A stretch of DNA of 64,000 nt from Rheinheimera faecalis (GTDB lineage Bacteria; Pseudomonadota; Gammaproteobacteria; Enterobacterales; Alteromonadaceae), in the NCBI RefSeq assembly GCF_021290965.1, contig NZ_JAJOYT010000005.1:1-64000 (forward strand), given 5' to 3'. Under the pieces are notes generated by a model, which did not search any database, was not told where the DNA came from, and was given only the letters and a program-made list of their open reading frames with translations. The position numbers and the translations under genes were made by a program. This document shows, in pieces, positions 34,060 through 41,956 of this stretch; position 1 is the first letter of the stretch, and the number at the start of each line of letters is the position of its first letter.

Positions 34060-34091
34060 TATAGCAGTGCGTGATTGCGAAAAACGCTATA
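34060..34091. promoter_or_regulatory. Possible LysR operator between the LysR and YdcZ genes
   Basis: TATAGC (34060-34065) and GCTATA (34086-34091) form a 6-base inverted repeat with a 20-base spacer in the divergent region. LysR regulators usually bind T-N11-A dyads in such regions; this one is wider, so support is weak. Confidence 0.25.
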
Positions 34092-34123
34092 ATCAAGAAA
34101 TCACCTTTGCAGGATTTGCACAA

Positions 34124-35059
34124 ATGAATGACTTAGACGCAATTAGTATCAGAAATCTGCTGTTTTTTATCAGCGTGTTTGATGCACAGAGTTTTTCAAT
34201 AGTGGCGCGACGGGAAGGAGTGTCAGCTTCAATGGTGTCGCGTTCTGTGCAGCAATTAGAAGACGCATTGGGCCAACAATTGTTTTATCGCAATACAAGG
34301 GCAGTGATCCCAACTGAAGCGGGCCGGATTTTTGCGGACTATGCGCGCACCATGGCTGAGCAGTTAAGTGCAGCGCAAAAAGAGTTACAAGACAAAACAC
34401 TGCAGCCAGCCGGTGTGGTTCGGGTCAATGCACCGGTATTTTTTGGCCAGAAGCATATAGCCCCTTGGTTAGCAGAATTAAACAACAGATACCCCAAGTT
34501 GCAGATAGAGCTTACGTTGACCGACGATTTTATTGACCCTCACCGTGAAGCGGCCGACCTGATTTTCCGTATTGGTGCTTTGGCGGATTCTTCTTTTCAT
34601 GCGCGGGTTATCGGAAAGCAAACTTATTATCTGGCGGCTTCTCCTGACTATATCAACAAACACGGCGAGCCAAAAACACCAGCCGATCTTTCTCAGCATC
34701 AGGCTTTGGTGTATCGCGGATCTTCAGGGCCGAATCGATGGCTATTCAGAGAAAAACAAGCTAACTGGGTTCACTCGCCAGTGAAGGCTATTTTAACCTC
34801 CAACAATGCCGACAGCTTATTTACAGCAGCGCTGACAGGTATGGGTTTGGTGCTGTTTCCCGACTGGCTGATTGGCGATAGCCTGAAACAAGGCAAGCTG
34901 ATCCGAGTATTACCCGACTATGAAGCTGCTATTAAAACCGAGCCGCAGTGTATAGCTGCTATTTACCCTCATGTTCGGCATCCGCCTCTTAATGTGCGTG
35001 TGCTGATTGATTATTTTATTGAAGTTTATGGCTCGCCGCTTTATTGGCAACTGGAATAA
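34124..35059 (+). CDS. LysR-family transcriptional regulator
   Basis: A 311-residue LysR-type regulator: N-terminal helix-turn-helix (SIVARREGVSASMVSRSVQQ) and a C-terminal periplasmic-binding-like effector domain from about residue 90. Close to the CrgA/TTHA-like group by its layout. The frame continues upstream to 34037, but the ATG at 34124 (MNDLDAISIRN) gives the normal LysR length and N-terminus. It is divergent from the YdcZ pair, the usual LysR arrangement, so that pair is the most likely target. Confidence 0.88.
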   Translation: MNDLDAISIRNLLFFISVFDAQSFSIVARREGVSASMVSRSVQQLEDALGQQLFYRNTRAVIPTEAGRIFADYARTMAEQLSAAQKELQDKTLQPAGVVRVNAPVFFGQKHIAPWLAELNNRYPKLQIELTLTDDFIDPHREAADLIFRIGALADSSFHARVIGKQTYYLAASPDYINKHGEPKTPADLSQHQALVYRGSSGPNRWLFREKQANWVHSPVKAILTSNNADSLFTAALTGMGLVLFPDWLIGDSLKQGKLIRVLPDYEAAIKTEPQCIAAIYPHVRHPPLNVRVLIDYFIEVYGSPLYWQLE

Positions 35060-35192
35060 ATGGGCAACTGGAAGAGCATGGGCAGTTGCAGTCATAAAGG
35101 CAGAGCATAAAGATACAACAATCCATAGATTGCCCGAATAAACTCAGTGATTTATGGTAATAGCAGAAGCAGATAAAAATAATGGATAAAAG

Positions 35193-36500
35193 ATGCTGAA
35201 TGCCGTTGCTAAACCCCTGGTTAAACTGGTGGAACGTTACCTGCCTGACCCTTATATTTTTGTGTTGTTATTGAGTTTGCTGGTGTTTGTTGCCGCCATA
35301 GTCTTTGAACAACAAAGCCCTTTGACTGTGGCGCAGCAATGGGGCGATGGTTTTTGGGGTTTGCTGAGTTTTTCGATGCAAATGTTGTTGGTGCTGGTGA
35401 CAGGTTTTATGCTGGCCAGTACTCCGCTAGTCAGCAAGCTGCTGGACAGGCTGGCGATGCTAGCCTCCACTGCAGGTCAGGCCATAGTGCTGGTGACCTT
35501 GGTGTCTTTAGCTGCTAGTTGGCTGAACTGGGGTTTTGGTTTAGTAGTGGGGGCTTTATTTGCTAAAGCTTTAGCGCGACGAATACAAGTCGATTACCCC
35601 TTGCTGATCGCCAGTGCTTATTCAGGTTTTGTCATTTGGCATGGCGGTCTGTCGGGTTCTGTGCCTTTAACTATTGCTACGTCTGGCCATTTTGCTGAAG
35701 CTCAAATCGGCATTATTTCAACATCCGACACTATTTTTTCGTTATTTAATCTGATGCTGGTGGCGGCTTTATTTGTATCTGTGCCGCTGCTGAATTACCT
35801 GATGCGGCCTAAAGCTGAAGATTCAGTCTATATAGACCCTGCTAAGTTAGCGCCTGAAAGCCTGCCTGATTTAACCACAGAGCGCCCTGCCGATAAGCTG
35901 GAAAACAGCTTTGTCATCACAGCTTTAATTGCGTTGGCCGCCGGGGCTTATTTGCTGCAGTACTTCGCTAAAGCTGGTGGGCTGAATCTGAATATAGTGA
36001 ATTTCCTGTTTTTATTTCTGGCGATTTTGCTGCATGGCACACCAAGGCGTTTATTGCATAGTTTGCAGCAGGCCATTCAGGGCGGAGCTGGCATTATTAT
36101 TCAGTTTCCGTTTTACGCCGGTATTATGGCGGTGATGATGCAGTCGGGTTTAGCTCAGTCTTTATCGCAGTGGTTTGTTAGCTTTGCAACTGCAGAAAGC
36201 CTGGCGTTCTGGACTTTTATCAGCGCTGGTTTAGTGAATATTTTTATTCCATCCGGTGGTGGCCAGTGGGCGGTGCAAGCTCCTGTGATGTTGCCAGCCG
36301 CTTTGGAGTTAGGAGCTGAAGTCAATCGTATTGCCATGGCTGTGGCCTGGGGCGATGCCTGGACAAACTTAATTCAGCCGTTTTGGGCCTTGCCTGTTTT
36401 GGCGATCGCTGGCCTTAAAGCTAAAGATATTATGGGCTATTGCCTGCTGCAGTTGCTGGTAACAGGGGGGATCATCAGTCTGGTGCTGAGTTTTGTTTAA
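35193..36500 (+). CDS. AtoE-type short-chain fatty acid transporter
   Basis: A 435-residue membrane protein with about 10-12 helices of the AtoE family (short-chain fatty acid uptake in E. coli). Signatures: PDPYIFVLLLSLLVF in helix 1, NWGFGLVVGALFAKALAR, YSGFVIWHGGLSGSVPLTIA, and IPSGGGQWAVQAPVMLPAA near the end. Probably imports butyrate or related acids. No acyl-CoA transferase genes are adjacent, so it stands alone. Its 3' end overlaps by 26 bases the 3' end of the convergent LytTR gene. Confidence 0.85.
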   Translation: MLNAVAKPLVKLVERYLPDPYIFVLLLSLLVFVAAIVFEQQSPLTVAQQWGDGFWGLLSFSMQMLLVLVTGFMLASTPLVSKLLDRLAMLASTAGQAIVLVTLVSLAASWLNWGFGLVVGALFAKALARRIQVDYPLLIASAYSGFVIWHGGLSGSVPLTIATSGHFAEAQIGIISTSDTIFSLFNLMLVAALFVSVPLLNYLMRPKAEDSVYIDPAKLAPESLPDLTTERPADKLENSFVITALIALAAGAYLLQYFAKAGGLNLNIVNFLFLFLAILLHGTPRRLLHSLQQAIQGGAGIIIQFPFYAGIMAVMMQSGLAQSLSQWFVSFATAESLAFWTFISAGLVNIFIPSGGGQWAVQAPVMLPAALELGAEVNRIAMAVAWGDAWTNLIQPFWALPVLAIAGLKAKDIMGYCLLQLLVTGGIISLVLSFV

Positions 36501-37395
36501 ACAAACCGGCCTGAAAACGAGCTCTGAATTCGTCTTTAAAACGCCGGGATAAATTCAGTCGTTCGCCGCTGTTGAGTAAAATTTCGCCATCACCGCTGGG
36601 ATCGTAACTGATGCTGTCAATGGCATGGTGATTGACGGCTAAACTACGGTGAATACGACTGAAACCCTTGTGTTGCAGCAGATCTACTGTATTCGCAAGG
36701 GTAGCGCGCAGCGGGTAAATCCGCCCTTTGCTATGTAAATTGACATAGTTACCGGACGATTCCAGCCAATCGATATCGCCCACTTTCACCAGAAATTCTT
36801 TATCCAGTTTACGCACCAAAAAATGTTCAGGTGTGGTGCTGTTTTGGGTCACGGCTGGTGTGTCTTCGTTTTGCTCAGCACCTATCAGCATGGCGTCGCC
36901 CTTTAAGCGCCGATAGACAAACTGCGCGAGATGAAACAGAGCAAATAAAAATAAATAACCCCAAACATCTTTGCGGTATTCATAGAAAAATTCACGGGCT
37001 AAAGGGCCAAAATCATAACCTCTGCCCAGCAGGCCATAAACCAGTTTACGTAGGGCAACCATCAGGCTGATATGACCAATACAAAACAATAAACTGGCAA
37101 CAAAATGCAGTGATAACTGCCAGCGCACTGCATTAAAGCGGGGTGGCACTTTGTTAAAAAACCAGACTAAAAATGGCGTCAGCATCAAAGTACCTATGGC
37201 GCTGCTGTATTCCCAGAGTAAAGGTTCCCACCATTGCAAAGTAGAAAAGGGATCCCGGTTGTGCTCCATCCAGACCGAACTGGCGTTAATGCTGTTGTTG
37301 ATCAGCAAATACAATGCAAAAAGCAGATAGCTATACAGCACCTTGTGTTGATCAAATTTTTCAAACCAGTTTTTAGCCACAGCGTTCGTCCCCAC
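36475..37395 (-). CDS. Membrane-anchored LytTR transcriptional regulator
   Basis: A 306-residue protein with four membrane helices (residues about 20-160) and a C-terminal LytTR DNA-binding domain (about 205-300: VGDIDWLESSGNYVNLHS, GFSRIHRSLAVNHHAI, LSRRFKDEFRARF). Such proteins sense a membrane-level signal and bind DNA directly, without a receiver domain. The frame is open to 37491; I chose the GTG at 37395 with AAGAGG six bases upstream; a second GTG at 37380 is possible. Neighbouring acyltransferase gene is divergent across a repeat copy and may be its target. Confidence 0.75.
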   Translation of the reverse strand: MGTNAVAKNWFEKFDQHKVLYSYLLFALYLLINNSINASSVWMEHNRDPFSTLQWWEPLLWEYSSAIGTLMLTPFLVWFFNKVPPRFNAVRWQLSLHFVASLLFCIGHISLMVALRKLVYGLLGRGYDFGPLAREFFYEYRKDVWGYLFLFALFHLAQFVYRRLKGDAMLIGAEQNEDTPAVTQNSTTPEHFLVRKLDKEFLVKVGDIDWLESSGNYVNLHSKGRIYPLRATLANTVDLLQHKGFSRIHRSLAVNHHAIDSISYDPSGDGEILLNSGERLNLSRRFKDEFRARFQAGLFKQNSAPD

Positions 37396-37497
37396 CAGCC
37401 ACCTCTTATCCCTTAATTCCACCACCAACCTATTCAGCTCTGTGCGCCGTTGTTCACAGCAGACAGAATCAAGTCCAACATTACACCACATAAATAC

Positions 37498-37614
37498 ACC
37501 CTAAGTAATTGATGTTGCAGTGAGGCGACAAGTGTTTGAGACCCCGGGAGCATAGTTCACTTATGTGACCGGGGCGAGAGCACGTAGTCAACAAAGCTGT
37601 ATCTTCAAGTACGA
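37498..37614 (-). repeat. Copy C (inverted) of the ~115-bp dispersed intergenic repeat
   Basis: Read on the minus strand it gives CGTACTTGAAGATACAGC, TTTGTTGACTACGTG, then CCCCGGTCACATAAG...CTATGCTCCCGGGG and ends in TTACTTAGGGTG. It fills the gap between the LytTR and acyltransferase genes, so both their promoters must lie within or right beside it. Confidence 0.75.
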
Positions 37615-37633
37615 CGGGTGAAGGATTAGTAGG

Positions 37634-38833
37634 ATGACACGAACTGATACTGGCCGTCGATATGAACTCGATTGGCTCCGCAGCATTGCTTTTGCACTGC
37701 TGATTTTGTACCACATTGGTATGTATTATGTTGCCGACTGGGGCTGGCATATTAAAAGTGAGCAGACCTTTACTGGCCTGCAGGATTTAATGATTTTGAC
37801 CAACCCATGGCGCATGTCTTTATTATTTTTACTGGCAGGTATGGCGCTGAGTTTAGTCTTGCCGCGGATGAGCAGGTTGAAACTGTTAGGGTTACGTTCC
37901 AAACGTTTATTGATTCCCTTGTTATTCACTATGTTTGTTGTGGTCGTGCCGCAAGTCTATTACGAGGCGCTAAGCCAGCAACTGATCCAGCCGGGTTATT
38001 TGCAGTTCTGGTGGCAGTATATCAATCCTGTTACCGACTTATTGCCGGATCATCATAGTCCTATTGGGTTACTGACCTGGAACCATGCCTGGTTTATTCC
38101 GTATTTATGGTGTTACAGCCTGCTGGTGCTGTTGTTTTACCCGCTGCTGAAGTCGATTTCACAAGCGCGCTGGTTGCAGCAGTTACAGGGGCGTTATGCC
38201 TTGGCGCTGGTTTTTGGTTTGATGTTTTGGGCCTGGTGGACTTTACGGGCTGAGTTTCCCAGTACTCATGCCTTAGTGGATGACTGGTATAACCATGCCA
38301 AATATTTCCTGGTATTTATTGCTGGTTTTTTATTGGCGCGACAGGATTTGTGGTGGCAACAACTGGTGGCAAATAGAAGGTTATGGCTGGTGATGGCATT
38401 GTGCTGTTATAGCCTGATTATTGCGGAACGCCATGACATCTTTGCGGTGTCGGCACAGTTTGATACTTCGGTCTGGGTGAAAACTTTATTTGGAGTGGTG
38501 CTGATAGCGAATCACTGGGTGTGGTTACTGCTGGTGTTAGGTTATGCCGGAGCATATCTGGCAAAAACAAATAGCCCACTGTTGAGGTACTGCAATGACG
38601 CCGTATTGCCCTGGTATATTTTGCATCAGACCTTAATTATTTTGTTTGCCAGCTGGCTAAAACCTTTGGCTATACCAGCCATTACAGAGTTTCCATTGTT
38701 GTTGATACTGACTGTTGCCGGATGCTGGCTTGGTTATGAAGTGATACGTCGCTCTGCGCTACTGAGCTGGTGTTTTGGACTCAAACCACCAGTTCGCAGT
38801 GCTGGGGTGCAAAGGCAAGCTGAAGCAGTTTAG
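37634..38833 (+). CDS. Acyltransferase family 3 membrane protein
   Basis: A 399-residue acyltransferase-3 protein with about ten helices. The N-terminal RRYELDWLRSIAFALLILYHIGMYY carries the R-x10-H signature (Arg and the later His) cut here as the family hallmark. Members transfer acetyl or succinyl groups to extracytoplasmic glycans (OpgC, OafA); the glycan is unknown here. The last four bases overlap flgN on the other strand. No SGNH domain is attached. Confidence 0.82.
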   Translation: MTRTDTGRRYELDWLRSIAFALLILYHIGMYYVADWGWHIKSEQTFTGLQDLMILTNPWRMSLLFLLAGMALSLVLPRMSRLKLLGLRSKRLLIPLLFTMFVVVVPQVYYEALSQQLIQPGYLQFWWQYINPVTDLLPDHHSPIGLLTWNHAWFIPYLWCYSLLVLLFYPLLKSISQARWLQQLQGRYALALVFGLMFWAWWTLRAEFPSTHALVDDWYNHAKYFLVFIAGFLLARQDLWWQQLVANRRLWLVMALCCYSLIIAERHDIFAVSAQFDTSVWVKTLFGVVLIANHWVWLLLVLGYAGAYLAKTNSPLLRYCNDAVLPWYILHQTLIILFASWLKPLAIPAITEFPLLLILTVAGCWLGYEVIRRSALLSWCFGLKPPVRSAGVQRQAEAV

Positions 38834-39264
38834 CCTAGTGGCATATCCGGATAGCTGGTTTTGTTTTCCATTCCCAGCAGGTTTTGCATCAGTTGGCGTT
38901 GATGAGCCAGGAGTTCGCCGTTTTTCTGATTCAATTGCTGGCAAAGTTCAGTATGCCGCTGCACTTTGTTCAGCAATTGTTGGCTGGCCTCGCGGATTTT
39001 TTCCGGCAAAGAAGACAACAAACGCTCGAAACCTTGTTGTGTAGGTTGCAACTGCAATACGCTCATCGCCTGATACCGTTCTGTTGCATTGCGGTTTAAC
39101 TGTTCCAGCAGCATGGCCGCTTTTTGATTGAGCAGCTCCAGTTCGCTGCTCTGGCGCATACTCATCAGCACATACTGTTTTTGCAGCATAGGGCTAAGCT
39201 GTTGCAGCAAATCAGCATCATGTTGCAGTCCGGCAATAATATGCTTCAGAGCGGTCTGATTCAT
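38830..39264 (-). CDS. flgN: FlgN, flagellar hook-associated-protein export chaperone
   Basis: A 144-residue, mostly helical, Gln/Leu-rich protein in the FlgN position directly after flgM. FlgN holds the junction proteins FlgK and FlgL before export. Sequence is divergent from enterobacterial FlgN, and the call rests on size, helical character and the flgA-flgM-flgN order. It overlaps flgM by four bases. Confidence 0.8.
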   Translation of the reverse strand: MNQTALKHIIAGLQHDADLLQQLSPMLQKQYVLMSMRQSSELELLNQKAAMLLEQLNRNATERYQAMSVLQLQPTQQGFERLLSSLPEKIREASQQLLNKVQRHTELCQQLNQKNGELLAHQRQLMQNLLGMENKTSYPDMPLG

Positions 39265-39548
39265 TTTTTATGAAAATCCAGCATAGACTGAACTAATACA
39301 TCATCGTCCAGTTGCAAAGAGCCTTCGGACAATGCCAGTTTAATTTTGGCTACTTTGTCCAAATCCACTTCGCTTTGTTGCTGCAACTGCTCAAATGCTT
39401 GTTGCACAGCTTGGGTGGTGCTGCTGATCGCGGCCTGAGCTTCAGGAGCCGCTGTCACCGTGACACTGGTTTTGCTTTGGCTGGTCTGGCTTTGCTGATC
39501 AGTTTTAATCAGCGGCTGGACCTGACTGTAATGGTCAATTTTTACCAT
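39261..39548 (-). CDS. flgM: FlgM, anti-sigma-28 factor
   Basis: A 95-residue FlgM: disordered Ser/Thr/Gln-rich N-terminal half that is exported through the hook, and a C-terminal sigma-28-binding part (DKVAKIKLALSEGSLQLDDD). It holds back the sigma-28 factor encoded at 55401 until the hook is built. Its own sigma-28-type promoter (39601-39630) lies just upstream, starting at the flgA stop, giving late-class feedback as in other flagellar systems. ATG at 39548 with GGTATCTATC leader. Confidence 0.88.
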   Translation of the reverse strand: MVKIDHYSQVQPLIKTDQQSQTSQSKTSVTVTAAPEAQAAISSTTQAVQQAFEQLQQQSEVDLDKVAKIKLALSEGSLQLDDDVLVQSMLDFHKK

Positions 39549-39600
39549 GATAGATACCTGGTTACCCGGATAATGATCCGAAATTCTGCTGCTATCTTTG

Positions 39601-39630
39601 TTAAGCGACAGCTTAGTGCAGAAACTTTAA
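39601..39630 (-). promoter_or_regulatory. Sigma-28-type promoter for flgM-flgN
   Basis: On the minus strand: TAAAGTTT (exact -35 consensus for sigma-28), then CTGCACTAAGCT, then GTCGCTTAA in the -10 position (consensus GCCGATAA). The same layout and much of the same text, including GTCGCTT, appears before the flagellin gene. It overlaps the flgA stop codon. Confidence 0.65.
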
Positions 39631-40391
39631 TGAGATTTAAAAATACTTTGCACTGTCGCTTCAGCCACTACATCGGCTTCGAGCACAGTGCCAGAGCTTA
39701 TATTCTGCACTTTAATCCGCTGGCCTAACTGACCATCCTCTAAAGCGACTCCTTTGGTACTGGCTTCAAAACCTTGTGTTTGCACCCGAATCAGTACATG
39801 GCTGCCTTTTTCCACCAGCAGTTTGTGTTCCAGCAGATGGCGGCTGATCACTTGCCCGGCCTGGATCCGGCGTTTGGTTTGCATGCCGACTAAAGCTTGA
39901 GGTTTTAATTCGATACTGAGTTTGGACTGGGTCAATTCGGTCAGGCGGGTACCCAACATAGCTTCCGTTAAGAGTTCGTCTTTTTGAATAGCCTGATTCG
40001 CAACTACCACAGGCAGCCAGACCCGGACTTTTGCTGTGGCCCTGCTTTGCCAGCTGGTTTTGTCTTTGCAATTTAAACTGTAACTAACCCGCCCCCATGG
40101 TGCTTTCTGGCTATTGCTGCGACTGATGTCCAGTTTGCTGCAGCGACCTTGTTTGTCTAATCCACCGGGTAAAGTGAGCTCCAGTTCCTGCTTAATTGGG
40201 CCTTTTGCGCCAAGCTGGCGGGCAAAATTTTGTACTTCGGCACTGATATGAGATCGGATCTGCTGTTCCAGCTGCGCATTGGCAAAAGTAGCAACCGGAA
40301 AACACAACAGGAGGAAAATTAACCACTTCCGTAGCGGAAGCAGGACTTCCGCCCTGAAGGCTGGATTTGCGTTGCTTTTAGTGTAAGTCAT
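39627..40391 (-). CDS. flgA: FlgA, P-ring assembly chaperone
   Basis: A 254-residue FlgA with a signal peptide (hydrophobic WLIFLLLCFPVATFANA). The C-terminal SAF-like domain is visible (KDELLTEAMLGTRLTEL, QAGQVISRHLLE, SHVLIRVQTQGFEASTKGVALEDGQ). It helps FlgI form the P ring in the periplasm. The first 15 residues come from a stretch with an internal repeat (TTCCGTAGCGGAAG-type text) and the ribosome binding site is weak, so the true start could be slightly different. Divergent from flgB. Confidence 0.88.
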   Translation of the reverse strand: MTYTKSNANPAFRAEVLLPLRKWLIFLLLCFPVATFANAQLEQQIRSHISAEVQNFARQLGAKGPIKQELELTLPGGLDKQGRCSKLDISRSNSQKAPWGRVSYSLNCKDKTSWQSRATAKVRVWLPVVVANQAIQKDELLTEAMLGTRLTELTQSKLSIELKPQALVGMQTKRRIQAGQVISRHLLEHKLLVEKGSHVLIRVQTQGFEASTKGVALEDGQLGQRIKVQNISSGTVLEADVVAEATVQSIFKSH

Positions 40392-40414
40392 TAAATTATA
40401 TGGCCTTTTAATGA

Positions 40415-40430
40415 TGGCATAAAGCTTGTA
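40415..40430 (+). promoter_or_regulatory. Sigma-54-type promoter for the flgBCDEFGHIJKL operon
   Basis: TGGCATAAAGCTTGTA has GG and the -12 element at the required 10-base spacing and matches TGGCAC-N5-TTGCA except GT for GC at -12. It lies 40 bases before flgB. Lateral-type flagellar operons of this kind are driven by sigma-54 with LafK; no LafK gene is in the window. Confidence 0.5.
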
Positions 40431-40469
40431 CCTCCATCACCACTACTGCTGCATTCACAGAGTACTCAG

Positions 40470-40844
40470 ATGGAATTTTTTAACAAAGCTTTAGGTGTAC
40501 ATCCGTTTTCACTGCAACTTCGCCTCGACAGAGCCGAGATTATCTCAGGCAATCTGGCCAATGTCGACACGCCGGGTTTTAAAGCACGGGATCTGGATTA
40601 TCAAAGCATTCTGCAAAATATTGAGTCGGATTTAACCAGCTCTTATGGCGCCAGCATGAATGCATCTGATGTGCGTGACGAACTGAAATACCGTATGCCT
40701 TTTCAACCGTCAGCCGATGGCAACACAGCTGAACTCAGCGTAGAGCAGGCCAATTTCGCCGCCAACAGTATGGATTTTCAAACCAGCCTGACCTTTCTGA
40801 ATATGAAAATTAACGGCTTGCATAAAGCCATTAAGGGAGAATAA
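40470..40844 (+). CDS. flgB: FlgB, proximal rod protein
   Basis: A 124-residue rod protein. The N-terminal rod motif is LRLDRAEIISGNLANVDTPG-like (ANVDTPGFKARD) and the C-terminal helix ends FLNMKINGLHKAIKGE. FlgB forms the proximal rod next to the MS ring. First gene of a plus-strand run with two-base spacing to flgC; a sigma-54-like promoter lies 40 bases upstream. Confidence 0.93.
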   Translation: MEFFNKALGVHPFSLQLRLDRAEIISGNLANVDTPGFKARDLDYQSILQNIESDLTSSYGASMNASDVRDELKYRMPFQPSADGNTAELSVEQANFAANSMDFQTSLTFLNMKINGLHKAIKGE

Positions 40845-40846
40845 GC

Positions 40847-41263
40847 ATGTCTTTTTCCGCTATTTATGACATAGGCGGCAGTGCGATGCGCGCTCAGGTG
40901 ATGCGGCTGGACACAGTAGCTTCTAATTTAGCCAATGCAGACACCGCAGCCTCCAGTGAGGCTGAAGCCTACCGCGCCACCAAGCCGGTTTTTTCTGCTT
41001 TGTACACTCAGGACTTTGATAACAGATCCATGTCTGCTCAGGTACAAACCCTAGGTGTGGTGAAATCAGACCGTACTGTAGAGCAGCGGTATGAACCGAA
41101 TAGTCCTATCGCCAATGCAGATGGCATGGTGTTTTATTCCAACGTGAATCCTGTGGCTGAAATGGCTGACATGATGTCTGCTTCCCGCGCTTTCCAGACC
41201 TCTGTGGAAGTGATGAACCGAGTCTCCAGCATGCAGCAAAGTTTGCTGAAGCTGGGCCAATAA
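40847..41263 (+). CDS. flgC: FlgC, proximal rod protein
   Basis: A 138-residue rod protein. The N-terminal motif is VASNLANADTAASSEAEAY and the C-terminal helix is ASRAFQTSVEVMNRVSSM. It stacks with FlgB and FlgF in the rod. GGGAGAATA ribosome binding site; two bases after flgB. Confidence 0.93.
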   Translation: MSFSAIYDIGGSAMRAQVMRLDTVASNLANADTAASSEAEAYRATKPVFSALYTQDFDNRSMSAQVQTLGVVKSDRTVEQRYEPNSPIANADGMVFYSNVNPVAEMADMMSASRAFQTSVEVMNRVSSMQQSLLKLGQ

Positions 41264-41273
41264 GGAGTTGACC

Positions 41274-41945
41274 ATGTCAGCTGTGGATAACAATTCACCG
41301 GTACGTAACACCACATCCAGTGATCAAATTGCCAGCAATGGCAAAACCGATGCGGCTGGTTTATCCAGCATGTTTCTGGAATTGCTGGTGGCACAAATCA
41401 GTAATCAAAACCCGCTGAATCCTATGGATGGCACAGAGTATGTCAGCCAGCTTGCGGAATTTAGCAGCGTGGAAAGTTTAGAAAACCTCAATATCCAGTC
41501 CGGCCAGCAAATCAAATACATGCAAAGCATGCAAGCGATGGAAGCGACCAGCCTGGTCGGTCAGAAAGTCGATGTAAAAGCCGATACGGTGTCGCTGGAA
41601 CAAGCAGATAAAGTCGAAGGCGCTCTTAACCTAGGGGCCAAAGTCGACAGAGTAGTCGTGCGTTTATATGACAGTAAAGGCACTTTGGCTGACGAAATTA
41701 CGCTGGAAAACCCGGCCATAGGCACAGTGCGTTTTGCTTTCCCTGAACAAGAGGCTGGTGCTTACAGCATACAGGCTGAAGTGCAGCTCAATACCACCAA
41801 ACAACAAGTACCGACCTACCTGACCAATGAAGTAGAACGGGTGTCTGTCGGCACTGGCCCGGATGACATCATTCTGCAGGTTAACGGCTTAGGTAATCAT
41901 TACCTTTTTGATATCAACCAGTTGTCTAAAACAACTCAGAGTTAA
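41274..41945 (+). CDS. flgD: FlgD, hook-cap / hook-assembly scaffold
   Basis: A 223-residue FlgD. The N-terminal part contains FLELLVAQISNQNPLNPMDG (family hallmark) and TEYVSQLAEFSSVESLENLN; the C-terminal part has the FlgD tudor/Ig-like domains (VDRVVVRLYDSKGTL). It caps the growing hook. The ATG at 41274 has AAGGAG six bases upstream; a TTG two codons earlier is less likely. Confidence 0.93.
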   Translation: MSAVDNNSPVRNTTSSDQIASNGKTDAAGLSSMFLELLVAQISNQNPLNPMDGTEYVSQLAEFSSVESLENLNIQSGQQIKYMQSMQAMEATSLVGQKVDVKADTVSLEQADKVEGALNLGAKVDRVVVRLYDSKGTLADEITLENPAIGTVRFAFPEQEAGAYSIQAEVQLNTTKQQVPTYLTNEVERVSVGTGPDDIILQVNGLGNHYLFDINQLSKTTQS

Positions 41946-41956
41946 GGAACCGCATA

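Noticed and set aside
35060-35192. Short GGGCAACTGGAA-like repeats after the LysR gene as a riboswitch or RNA gene
   Set aside because: The repeats are only a few bases long and form no convincing conserved fold.
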